NCBI GenBank assembly: GCA_030149025.1
Contig: JASBSH010000318.1
Location: 1-14,310 of the forward strand
Direction of reading: 5' to 3'
DNA from: Actinomycetales bacterium
GTDB lineage: Bacteria > Actinomycetota > Actinomycetes > Actinomycetales > BWSM-131
DNA length: 14,310 bases
Position numbers and translations under genes: made by a program. The notes under the pieces were generated by a model. The model made no database searches. It was not told the origin of the DNA and saw only the letters and a program-made list of their open reading frames with translations. Shown piece by piece: positions 1 through 6,823 of the stretch; position 1 is the first letter of the stretch, and each line of letters opens with the position of its first letter.

Positions 1-7
1 CGCCGCT

Positions 8-32
8 CACCGGCCAACCACCGGCCAACCAC
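8..32. repeat. 11-bp tandem repeat, about 2.3 copies
   Basis: The unit CGGCCAACCAC occurs twice head to tail, and the 11-base period holds from base 8 to base 32. It lies just downstream of the stop codon of the minus-strand pseudokinase gene. It may be slippage-derived spacer DNA. An 11-base period is not a multiple of three, so it is unlikely to be coding. Confidence 0.6.
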
Positions 33-42
33 TTGGGGTGGT
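28..42 (-). terminator. Weak hairpin after the pseudokinase gene
   Basis: ACCAC and GTGGT form a five-base stem around a five-base loop directly after the stop codon of the gene ending at base 45. There is no T-run. It could be part of a factor-independent terminator or only a chance hairpin; support is weak. Confidence 0.2.
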
Positions 43-44
43 CC

Positions 45-1715
45 TCACGCCACCCCGACCTCGGTCAGCTGGACCCGCCACTTGCCGTCGTTCTCGGGCA
101 GCTTCGTGAACCAGATGACCACGTACTTCGTCTCCACCGGCTCCTTGAGCTTCACCTCGACCGACTCCCCGGTCACCGAGCCCGTGCCGATCACCGTGGA
201 CCCGCCCAGGCCGATGCCCGGCGCGCTCCGCAGCTCGAAGGCTCCGCCGCTGCCGCGGAAGCCGAGGGTGACGGTGCTGACCGTCGACTTCTCGGCCAGC
301 TCGACGACGACGCCCACGCCCTCCTTGAGCCCGCCGAAGTCCTCCGTCTTGTAGGTGCTCGACGGCCACCACGTCCCCGTGTCGCCGTCGATCGCATCCT
401 GAACCCTGCTGTCGTTCTCGCCGTCGCCGCCCTGCGGGTCCAGCGTGGAGATCCCGGCGATCTCCGGTACCGGCCCGGTCGGCTCGGACGTCGGCGACTC
501 GGTCGGCGTGCTCGTCTGCGGCGGGCTCGTGGTCGCGCCGCTCGCGGTCGGGGACGGCGCCGAGGCAGTCTCCGTGTCCCCTCGCTTCCCGATCCCCGCA
601 AGTGAGTTGACGGCGAGCACGAGGCCCACGATCACCAGCAGCGCGACGGCGCCGAGGATCAGCTTCTGGACGTTGGTCGCACCGCGCGGGGGGTCGGCGT
701 ACTCGCCGGTGCCGATCGCCTGGGCGAACGTGACGTCGTCCCCGCCGCTTCCGCGATCCCCGTCACCGCCGGCACCACCGTCCCGCAGGTCGCTGCCGGC
801 AAGAGGTGGCGGAGGGGTGAAACGGGCAGCCGGGCGGCCGGGAGCGTGCACCGGGAACCGTCCCGCGGGCCGCATCGTCTCGCCGGCCTGCTGACCGGCC
901 TGCGTGTCGTCGTCCACGTTGCCGGTGGCGGCCGCCACGCTCCGGTCCTTACCCCACGGAGCGAGCTGGTCGGCGAGCTCCCCGGGGGTGCGCGGACCAT
1001 CCTCGTGCGGCCCGAAGGTGACCGCGCACAGCGTGTCAAGGTCGTTCGGGACGCCGGCGACGAGGTCGGCCGGCGGGATCGGCTGCTCGGCGACGACCGG
1101 GGCGGGGTCGATGCCCGGCACCGTGGTGCCGGCGACGGGCCAGCGGCTGGTCAACCCGGCGTAGAGCACACCGACCAGGGCGACGGCGTCCTGCCGGGCC
1201 GCGGTGACGTCGTCCACGTCCGGGATGCCGGCGGCCGCGGCGTCCACGGCCAGGCCGGCGACCTTGACCTTGCCGTCCGGGGTGCGCAGCAGGCTGTGGG
1301 GCGTCAGGCACCGGTGGTGCAGGCCGGCCCGGCGGGCGCGCTCGAGGGCCTGGGCCGCCTCACCCACCACCGCCCGAAGCTCATCGGCGCGCATCCTGCC
1401 GCGCTCGCGAAGCGCCGTCGCGAGCGACTCGCCCGCCACGTACTCGGAAATGACGTAGGTGACGGTGCCGGCGGCGTCCTCGGTGCCGGCGTCGAGCACC
1501 CGCAGCAGCCGCGGGTCCTCCACCATCGCCGCGCGGCGGGCGGCGTCGAGGGTCTCCTCGGCGGTGTCGCCGCGGACCACCCGCACACCCACCTCACGTT
1601 CGAGGGTGGTGTCGAAGCCACGCCAGAACGACGAGCGGTCGTCGCTCTGCAGCCTCTCGTCGAGCCGGTAGCGGTCGTTCAGGGTCGTCCCAGTCACCAC
1701 GGCGTCCACGGCCAC
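45..1715 (-). CDS. Pseudokinase membrane protein with discoidin-like extracellular domain (MviN C-terminal equivalent)
   Basis: This 556-residue protein has three parts. Residues about 12-255 follow the serine/threonine kinase fold but lack the catalytic residues: the VAIK lysine is Arg45, HRD reads His134-Arg135-Cys136, the catalytic-loop lysine is Thr138, and DFG reads Gly154-Leu155-Ala156. One membrane span follows at about 351-372. A Ser/Thr/Pro linker (about 376-414) leads to a beta-rich domain at 415-556 resembling discoidin/F5-8C carbohydrate-binding modules. In M. tuberculosis the same module order is fused to the C-terminus of the flippase MviN (MurJ), where the phosphorylated pseudokinase binds the FHA protein FhaA. 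I infer that this separate protein is the regulatory partner of the murJ product in this window. The start is the first GTG in frame; no Shine-Dalgarno is evident, so a GTG six bases downstream is also possible. Confidence 0.88.
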   Translation of the reverse strand: MAVDAVVTGTTLNDRYRLDERLQSDDRSSFWRGFDTTLEREVGVRVVRGDTAEETLDAARRAAMVEDPRLLRVLDAGTEDAAGTVTYVISEYVAGESLATALRERGRMRADELRAVVGEAAQALERARRAGLHHRCLTPHSLLRTPDGKVKVAGLAVDAAAAGIPDVDDVTAARQDAVALVGVLYAGLTSRWPVAGTTVPGIDPAPVVAEQPIPPADLVAGVPNDLDTLCAVTFGPHEDGPRTPGELADQLAPWGKDRSVAAATGNVDDDTQAGQQAGETMRPAGRFPVHAPGRPAARFTPPPPLAGSDLRDGGAGGDGDRGSGGDDVTFAQAIGTGEYADPPRGATNVQKLILGAVALLVIVGLVLAVNSLAGIGKRGDTETASAPSPTASGATTSPPQTSTPTESPTSEPTGPVPEIAGISTLDPQGGDGENDSRVQDAIDGDTGTWWPSSTYKTEDFGGLKEGVGVVVELAEKSTVSTVTLGFRGSGGAFELRSAPGIGLGGSTVIGTGSVTGESVEVKLKEPVETKYVVIWFTKLPENDGKWRVQLTEVGVA

Positions 1716-1790
1716 ATGCTAGGTGGCAAGCGATGATCAGCCGGTGGGACGCACCGCGCGGGTGGGCACGGGCGCGCCTGGCCGAGGGGT

Positions 1791-2255
1791 TCAGGTCAGG
1801 TCCTTCCCCGTGCCTGCGGCCGAGACCTCCGCCCAGTCGTCGATCCACTTGATGTACCGGAGCACGAGCGTCGCGGCGGTGCGTTGCACGACCACAGTGA
1901 CCGTGCCGTCCGGCTGGGCCTTGAAGGTCGCCGGCGGCACCTGGTTGAGCGGGTCGGCCTCGATCGCGGTGGAGACCGCCGTGTCGTAGGCCGCCTGCAC
2001 GTTGCGGGTCTGCTGGAACGTCCGGCTCGCCTCCCGCGCGGCCGCCGCGGCCTGGTCCTCCACCGACAGCCGGGCGGTGGCGATCGAGATGCCGTCGAAG
2101 GCGACGAGCCCTGCTGCCGAAAGCGCCACGACGAGCTTCGTCAGCCAGCCCAGGACGATGCCGCCGGTGTCACGGCTCGGCCAGCGGCGAAGAGGCTCCA
2201 CCCTGGCTAGGTCGGGACCCGCCGCAACGAACTTGAGCGCAAGCTCGATGGTCAC
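1791..2255 (-). CDS. Small single-pass membrane protein, TadE/TadG-like
   Basis: The product is up to 154 residues. Its N-terminal region contains one hydrophobic helix (WLTKLVVALSAAGLVAF), then an acidic-start segment with DGISIATARLSVEDQAAAAA and an Ala-rich helix. A short beta-rich C-terminal part follows, with the strand VTVVVQRTA. One N-terminal helix followed by an extracytoplasmic Ala-rich helix resembles pseudopilin-like TadE/TadG proteins of actinobacteria; that is a resemblance in layout, not a firm family match. No other pilus gene is in the window. The start is uncertain: the first in-frame GTG gives 18 extra residues before a second GTG at about 2201, and neither has a strong ribosome binding site. 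The gene lies 75 bases upstream of the pseudokinase gene on the same strand and may be co-transcribed with it. Confidence 0.7.
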   Translation of the reverse strand: MTIELALKFVAAGPDLARVEPLRRWPSRDTGGIVLGWLTKLVVALSAAGLVAFDGISIATARLSVEDQAAAAAREASRTFQQTRNVQAAYDTAVSTAIEADPLNQVPPATFKAQPDGTVTVVVQRTAATLVLRYIKWIDDWAEVSAAGTGKDLT

Positions 2256-2311
2256 CCCGTTCGGTTCGCACTCTGCATCCCCGGTACGCCGCGGTGCTCA
2301 AGCCTGTTTGT

Positions 2312-2329
2312 CCACCGAATCGTCGGTGG
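2312..2329. promoter_or_regulatory. Putative operator (inverted repeat) of the toxin-antitoxin cassette
   Basis: CCACCGA and TCGGTGG form a perfect seven-base inverted repeat with a four-base spacer (ATCG). It ends 20 bases before the ATG of the toxin-like gene at 2350. Ribbon-helix-helix antitoxins usually repress their own operons by binding such repeats. I infer that this is the autoregulatory operator; it also lies within the divergent promoter region of the membrane-protein gene ending at 1791. Confidence 0.45.
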
Positions 2330-2349
2330 GTCGGGGCAGACTCGGGAGC

Positions 2350-2592
2350 ATGAAGATCATCCGGTCGGCACTCAAACACGGGTGTACTCCTGCCGACATC
2401 GCCCATGCCGTCTCCAGCGCATGGCAGCGCATCCAGGTGGGGGAGGATCCGGATAGGTGGCTCTACGTCGGCGTCGATGGCTCCGCCAGGCCGCTGGAGA
2501 TCGTCACCGTCGAGAGGGAAGATGGGACGGAGTTCGTCATCCACGCCATGAGGTTGCGCAAGAAGTACTACCCGAAAGGAGGCCGCTCATGA
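2350..2592 (+). CDS. Toxin-like protein, minimal BrnT-type (putative)
   Basis: This is an 80-residue basic protein. It opens with a helix (SALKHGCTPADIAHAVSSAW), continues with strands carrying RWLYVGVDGSARPLEIVTV, and ends with VIHAMRLRKKYY. The order LKHG helix, strands around a Leu-Glu-Ile-Val core, then an Ile-x-Ala-Met-x-x-Arg-x-Lys-Tyr ending resembles BrnT toxins of the RelE-like superfamily, which are ribonucleases. The usual N-terminal hairpin of BrnT is missing. Its stop codon overlaps the ATG of the next gene (ATGA), which encodes a ribbon-helix-helix protein, the BrnT-BrnA order. No good Shine-Dalgarno precedes the ATG, so the message may be nearly leaderless. Function is inferred from weak similarity and from context. 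Confidence 0.75.
   Translation: MKIIRSALKHGCTPADIAHAVSSAWQRIQVGEDPDRWLYVGVDGSARPLEIVTVEREDGTEFVIHAMRLRKKYYPKGGRS
2575..2582 (+). promoter_or_regulatory. Strong ribosome binding site inside the toxin gene
   Basis: AAAGGAGG is a near-perfect Shine-Dalgarno located in the last codons of the toxin-like gene, six bases before the ATG at 2589. It fixes the start of the antitoxin-like gene. It also contrasts with the poor site of the toxin-like gene, which would favour higher antitoxin synthesis. Confidence 0.75.
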
Positions 2593-2834
2593 GTTTTGAG
2601 ATTGTGGACCACGTGCCTGGGCTCCGCGACGAAGACGTAGCCGCGATGGCCACGGAGGCCGAGTCCGGGTACGACCTCACGGGCCGCGAGGCACAACCGA
2701 ACCCCCACTTCCAGCGCCTCCAACTCGTGCCCACTGACCTGCTCGAGGCCATCGATAAGCGTGCACGGAAGGATGGGCAGTCGCCGGAGGCAGTAGTGCG
2801 TCGGGCCTTGGCCATCTACCTGGACAGCGCCTGA
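2589..2834 (+). CDS. Ribbon-helix-helix antitoxin-like protein (BrnA-type layout)
   Basis: This 81-residue protein has an acidic N-terminal half (residues 1-40, with LRDEDVAAMATEAESG). Its C-terminal half is a typical ribbon-helix-helix DNA-binding unit: strand FQRLQLVP (41-48), helix DLLEAIDKRARKDG, then SPEAVVRRALAIYLDSA. In BrnA antitoxins the order is the same, with toxin binding at the N-terminus and the DNA-binding fold at the C-terminus. It overlaps the preceding toxin-like gene by four bases (ATGA), which suggests translational coupling. It probably neutralises that toxin and represses the cassette through the inverted repeat at 2312-2329. Codons such as AGT, TTT, ATT and GAT are more frequent than in flanking genes, which hints at horizontal acquisition. 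The gene is convergent with murJ, with 33 bases between the two stop codons. Confidence 0.8.
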   Translation: MSFEIVDHVPGLRDEDVAAMATEAESGYDLTGREAQPNPHFQRLQLVPTDLLEAIDKRARKDGQSPEAVVRRALAIYLDSA

Positions 2835-2867
2835 CAGCGGCCCTTCTCCATTCGGCCACCTTGAGCG

Positions 2868-4514
2868 TCAGCGCCGCCGCAACCGCCGCAGCAGCGGCGC
2901 GAGGGCGTCGTCCAGCTCCTGCACGCGCATGACCCGCAAGGCGACGACGTACACGCCGACCACCACCGCGCCGCCGACGACAGTGGTCAGCGCAGCCCCC
3001 GCACGGCCGGACCAGGTGACGTCGCTCAGCGCGAGCGTCACCAGCCAACCCGCCACACCGGCCATGACGCCCCCGACCAGCAGCCGCACATGCGTGCGCA
3101 GCACCCGGGAGCCGTCCAGCGAGCCGAGCCGGCGGCGCAGCAGCACCAGTGAGGTGACGGCCGCGGCGATGTGGCCGAGGCTCAGCGACAGCCCGACGCC
3201 CACCACGATCTGCTGGGTGGGCAACCACCACAGCGACGCCATGTTGCCGGCGGCCATCAGCACGAACCCCGGGACCTGGGCCAGGAACGGGGTCTTGGCG
3301 TCCTCGAAGGCGTAGTAGACACGCTGCAGCAGGTAGCTGGCGCTGAATGCCAGCAGCCCCAGCGACATCGCTGCCGCTACCCGGCCGAGTGCCTGCCCCT
3401 GCACGGCGGGCCCGGGCGTCATGGTCCAGCCGATCGGGCCCTGCAGCACCACGAGGCCGACCGTGGCCAGGACCGAGACCATGCCCACCATCCGAAGCCC
3501 GAGGGACAGGTCGCTGCGGACACCGGCGAGGTCCCCCGAACCGGCCGCGTGGCTCATCCGCGTGAACAGCGCGGTCACCAGCGACACCGCTACGAGCGAG
3601 TGGGGCAGCATGAACAGCAGGTACGCGTTGCTGTAGGCCGCGTTGCCCGGTGTCCCGGCGATAAACATGTGGTCGCCGGTCTCCTCCGCCAGCGCGCTCG
3701 CGGCCGCTGCGACCCGGGACGTGATCACGAAGACGAGCTGGCCGGCCGCCACGGCCGCGAACGTCCAGCCGGCGACCCGCCGGGCGCTGCCCAGCCCGAC
3801 GCCGCGGAAGCCCCAACGGGGGGTGAAGGTGAAGCCGATCTTCCGCAGCGACGGAACCAGGACCAAGGCCTGAGCGACCACGCCGAGGGTCGCCGAGCCC
3901 GCGACCAGGGCGATCATCTCGGGGGTCCAGTCACTGACCCTGTGCTCGCCGTTGGAGCCGCGGCCGAACAGAACGATGAACGCGACCAGGCCGGCGATCC
4001 CGACGACGTTGCTTGCCACCGGGGCCCACATGTACGGCCCGAAGCTGCCCCTCGCGTTGAGCACCTGCCCGAGCACCGTGTACAGCCCGTAGAAGAAGAC
4101 CTGCGGAAGGGAGATGTATGCGAACGCGGTGGCGAGCGCGATCTGCTCGACCGGCCACTTCTCGCTGGCGTAGACCCGGGTGAGCAGCGGGGCCGCCACC
4201 GTCACGGCCACGGTGAGCACCAGCATCAACCCGAGCGTGAGGGTGAGCAGTCGGTCCAGGAAATCCTTGCCGCCGTCCTCACGCTTGGTGGCCCGCACGA
4301 TCTGCGGCACGAGGACGGCGTTCAGCACGCCGCCGGCGATGAGCATGTACAGGATGTTCGGCACCTTGTTGGCGATGTCGAACGCGTTCGCGGCCGGGAA
4401 GTTCTGACCGATCGCCGCCACCAGGACGACGGCACGCACGAACCCGAGGACGCGCGACACGGCGGTGCCCGTGGCCATCACCGCGCTGGACCGCAGGAGG
4501 CTGTCCGCCCTCAC
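2868..4514 (-). CDS. murJ: Lipid II flippase MurJ (MviN)
   Basis: The 548-residue polytopic membrane protein belongs to the MurJ family of the MOP superfamily. It moves the peptidoglycan precursor lipid II across the cytoplasmic membrane. Near the N-terminus the sequence SRVLGFVR places Arg21 and Arg27 where E. coli MurJ has the essential Arg18 and Arg24. ANKVPNILYMLIAGGVLNAV follows, matching the second conserved block. Hydrophobic segments continue to the end, consistent with about 14 helices. The protein stops after a short basic tail, without the pseudokinase and discoidin-like domains that mycobacterial MviN carries. The GTG start at 4514 overlaps the stop of the DUF6049 gene (GTGA) and is preceded by AAGGAG. 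The frame is open further upstream to 4718, but that extension overlaps the preceding gene and is not MurJ-like. Confidence 0.96.
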   Translation of the reverse strand: MRADSLLRSSAVMATGTAVSRVLGFVRAVVLVAAIGQNFPAANAFDIANKVPNILYMLIAGGVLNAVLVPQIVRATKREDGGKDFLDRLLTLTLGLMLVLTVAVTVAAPLLTRVYASEKWPVEQIALATAFAYISLPQVFFYGLYTVLGQVLNARGSFGPYMWAPVASNVVGIAGLVAFIVLFGRGSNGEHRVSDWTPEMIALVAGSATLGVVAQALVLVPSLRKIGFTFTPRWGFRGVGLGSARRVAGWTFAAVAAGQLVFVITSRVAAAASALAEETGDHMFIAGTPGNAAYSNAYLLFMLPHSLVAVSLVTALFTRMSHAAGSGDLAGVRSDLSLGLRMVGMVSVLATVGLVVLQGPIGWTMTPGPAVQGQALGRVAAAMSLGLLAFSASYLLQRVYYAFEDAKTPFLAQVPGFVLMAAGNMASLWWLPTQQIVVGVGLSLSLGHIAAAVTSLVLLRRRLGSLDGSRVLRTHVRLLVGGVMAGVAGWLVTLALSDVTWSGRAGAALTTVVGGAVVVGVYVVALRVMRVQELDDALAPLLRRLRRR

Positions 4515-6823
4515 CGTTCGCTCCTTCGGGTCAACCTGCTGCGCTTCGCCGGGGGTTCGCGCCCGGCGGGCCCATCCCCGGCACCACCGGCGGTGGAGGT
4601 GTGCGTGCCGAGGTCGGGGCTCAGCAGCTCGCGCTGGCGCCGGCCCTGGCGGATACCCCGGACGACGCCCACGACCAGCACCAGGCCCACCACGGCCCCG
4701 AGGACCAGGGTGCCCCATGTCTCCCAGTCGGCCCGTACCCGCACCGTCATCGTCACGGCGTCGCCGATCGGCTCACCGCCGGGGGTGAGCAGCTGGACCA
4801 CGACGTCGGTGTTGCCGTTCGCCACCGCCCGCACAGGCACCGTCAGGCGCCGCTGGGAGCTCGCCGGCACGCTGACCAGCGGTGAACCTGGGACCACGAG
4901 CCGCTGGGTGGTTGCCCGCAGGCTGACCTGCACCTGCGCCTTCTGCGGCAGCGTGTTCTCGACGGTGACCGGCAGCTGCACCTGGGAGGACACCACGGTG
5001 AGGTCGCTGCCCTGGAGCACCCGTAGCCCGTTCGCGTCGGCCTGCGCCTGCCTTCTGAAGCGGTCGATCTCCTTGCGCCACTCATCCAGCCGCCCCCGCC
5101 ACCCCGTTGCGCTCGCGGCGACCGCCGACCGTTCTGCCGCCGCGACCATCGGCTGCGGGTCGGCGAGCACCGTCGCGGTGACCCGCTGCCTCGCCAGGGC
5201 CTCAGCCACCGCCTGCAGGCCGGCGGCCGGCAGCTCCGCGCGCCGGTCGGCGGCCGGGTAGCGTAGGGGCGCGCGCTCGACGTCCGGCGGCGGGGTCCGC
5301 ACGAGGTCACCGAGGGGGGTCGCCTGCGTCCACGGCGCCGCAGTCAGTGCCTGGACGGCGGCCACGGCGGCTTTCGCGTCCGGCGCCCAGTCGCGTGGGG
5401 CGGCGACCAGGATGTGGCGCGGGTCGAACGGCCTCTCCAGGGTGATGGCGGCGGTCTCGGCCAGCAGCCGCTGGACCACCCCCGCTGCGCCGGTTGCCTC
5501 CGTCGACGGCGGGCCCGCTGTGCCCGATCCGGTGTTCGGCGTGGTGCTCGACCTGGTGCCTCCGCCGGCCCCAACCGCCTCATCGATGCCCAACGAGGCC
5601 AGTGTGGCGGACAGCGGCGTGTCCACCAGCAGGCCGGACAGCGTCCGGGACCCGGCCTCGATCGTGCTCCGGCCGGTGACGGTGATGCCCAGCCGGGCAG
5701 CCGGCGGGTGCGCGCCGCCGCTCAGCACGACGCTGCGGCGTCCCGCCGATACGAGCATCTGCACGGCGTCGGTGTCCAGGCTCCCGGACGCCGGCCACGC
5801 GATGTCAGTGCGTCCCGGCAGCCGGAGCAGCTGCTGGACGGTGTCCCGGCCCTGCTGCTCGGCCAGCTCGTACAGGCCCTGCTGTCCGGCGTGGGCGAGC
5901 GCGTTCAGGTCCGGGTCGCCGTAGGGGAGCGTGATGACCTCCTGTCCCTGCGCCGCGGCGGCGAGATCCTCCTGCCAGCGGGCGAGCTCCTTGCTGGCCT
6001 GCTGGCGGGGGCCGGGCGGCTCAGTGGCGTTCCCGCTCTGCTCGCCGGACGTGGCCGTGCCCCCCGCCGGAGGTGACGGTTCTGATCCGGCCTGCGTGGC
6101 GCCGTCCGGTGAGGGCTCCTCCTCCAGCAGGGCGGGGTCGAGCGCCCAGGTCACGCCGGGCACGGACGCGGCCGCGAGCACGTTGCGCAGCCGGCCGCCG
6201 TCGGCGATCTGGTCCCGGACCCGGTTCTGGGGCAGGCGACCGCTTCCCACCGCCGGGGGACCGTCGCTCAGCGGGACCAGGACGGTGACCTTCGTGGGCA
6301 GGAAGCCACCCGGGCTGCCCATCCAGATCAGGAAGCTGCGGGTGACGGCGTACGGGGCGCCCGCGCCGTCCACGGCCTCGACCGCCAGGCCGCGCGGACC
6401 CCACGCGTCCCTGTTCTTCGGCAGCTGCAGGTCGGCGGCGGGGACGGTGAGGTCCACCGCCCGCTTGGCCCCGGCGGGCAGGGGGTCCGGCAGCGGCACG
6501 GTCCGGACGACGTCGCCCGGCGCGGTCTGGCCGGTCACCCAGTCGTTGAGAGCCGCCCGGTCCGAGGAGCGGGTGCTCCTCACCCACAGGCGCAGGCTCA
6601 CGTCGGTCAACGGGTCCGGGGTGTCGTTGGCGACGACGGCGCGCACGCTGAGCGTGTCCGCCGGCGTGAGGACGGCGGGGGCGACGTTCTCGAGCGTGAT
6701 GTCGACGCCCGGGGACCGGGTGCCCGGGGACGGCTCCGTCCGCGCCGCGGTGGCGGGGAGTGCGCCGACCGTGCTGAGCAGTGCGAGGAACGCGACGAGC
6801 AGCGCGCGGCGGACGCGGGTCAC
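4511..6823 (-). CDS. DUF6049 family secreted/membrane protein
   Basis: This 770-residue protein corresponds by position and layout to M. tuberculosis Rv3909, whose function I do not know. Residues 1-27 form a signal peptide (basic start, hydrophobic core, PATAA cleavage region). A beta-rich domain (about 30-200) follows, including LRLWVRS and FLIWMGSPGGFLPTKVTVL. A low-complexity acidic, Gly/Ser/Pro linker then leads to a central region with EVITLPYGDPDLNALA. That region has the look of a barrel-type carbohydrate-active fold, but I see no certain catalytic residues. A second beta-sandwich-like part precedes one membrane helix at about 703-722 and a basic cytoplasmic tail (KRSRLTRRSER). The bulk is therefore extracytoplasmic and anchored at its C-terminus. 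The gene overlaps the Nudix stop and the murJ start by four bases each, which suggests tight co-expression with lipid II flipping. Confidence 0.9.
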   Translation of the reverse strand: MTRVRRALLVAFLALLSTVGALPATAARTEPSPGTRSPGVDITLENVAPAVLTPADTLSVRAVVANDTPDPLTDVSLRLWVRSTRSSDRAALNDWVTGQTAPGDVVRTVPLPDPLPAGAKRAVDLTVPAADLQLPKNRDAWGPRGLAVEAVDGAGAPYAVTRSFLIWMGSPGGFLPTKVTVLVPLSDGPPAVGSGRLPQNRVRDQIADGGRLRNVLAAASVPGVTWALDPALLEEEPSPDGATQAGSEPSPPAGGTATSGEQSGNATEPPGPRQQASKELARWQEDLAAAAQGQEVITLPYGDPDLNALAHAGQQGLYELAEQQGRDTVQQLLRLPGRTDIAWPASGSLDTDAVQMLVSAGRRSVVLSGGAHPPAARLGITVTGRSTIEAGSRTLSGLLVDTPLSATLASLGIDEAVGAGGGTRSSTTPNTGSGTAGPPSTEATGAAGVVQRLLAETAAITLERPFDPRHILVAAPRDWAPDAKAAVAAVQALTAAPWTQATPLGDLVRTPPPDVERAPLRYPAADRRAELPAAGLQAVAEALARQRVTATVLADPQPMVAAAERSAVAASATGWRGRLDEWRKEIDRFRRQAQADANGLRVLQGSDLTVVSSQVQLPVTVENTLPQKAQVQVSLRATTQRLVVPGSPLVSVPASSQRRLTVPVRAVANGNTDVVVQLLTPGGEPIGDAVTMTVRVRADWETWGTLVLGAVVGLVLVVGVVRGIRQGRRQRELLSPDLGTHTSTAGGAGDGPAGREPPAKRSRLTRRSER

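Noticed and set aside
8..10. GTG start of a next minus-strand gene (possibly sigM)
   Set aside because: A GTG codon occurs, but only ten bases remain to the edge and no ribosome binding site is seen, so a gene cannot be supported.
470..590. Repetitive Ser/Thr/Pro coding stretch as a DNA repeat array
   Set aside because: It is the low-complexity linker between membrane span and discoidin-like domain, with no regular DNA period.
2308..2316. TTGTCCACC as a third DnaA box
   Set aside because: It has one mismatch at a position that matters, overlaps the inverted repeat of the toxin-antitoxin cassette, and has no partner nearby.
4515..4718. N-terminal extension of murJ
   Set aside because: The frame is open, but the extension is Gly/Arg/Pro-rich and overlaps the DUF6049 gene; the GTG at 4514 has AAGGAG and begins the MurJ homology.
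3171..5261. Long plus-strand open frame of 696 codons
   Set aside because: It lies antisense to murJ and the DUF6049 gene, crosses their boundary, has an Arg/His/Gln/Pro-rich composition typical of GC-rich shadow frames, and shows no domain.
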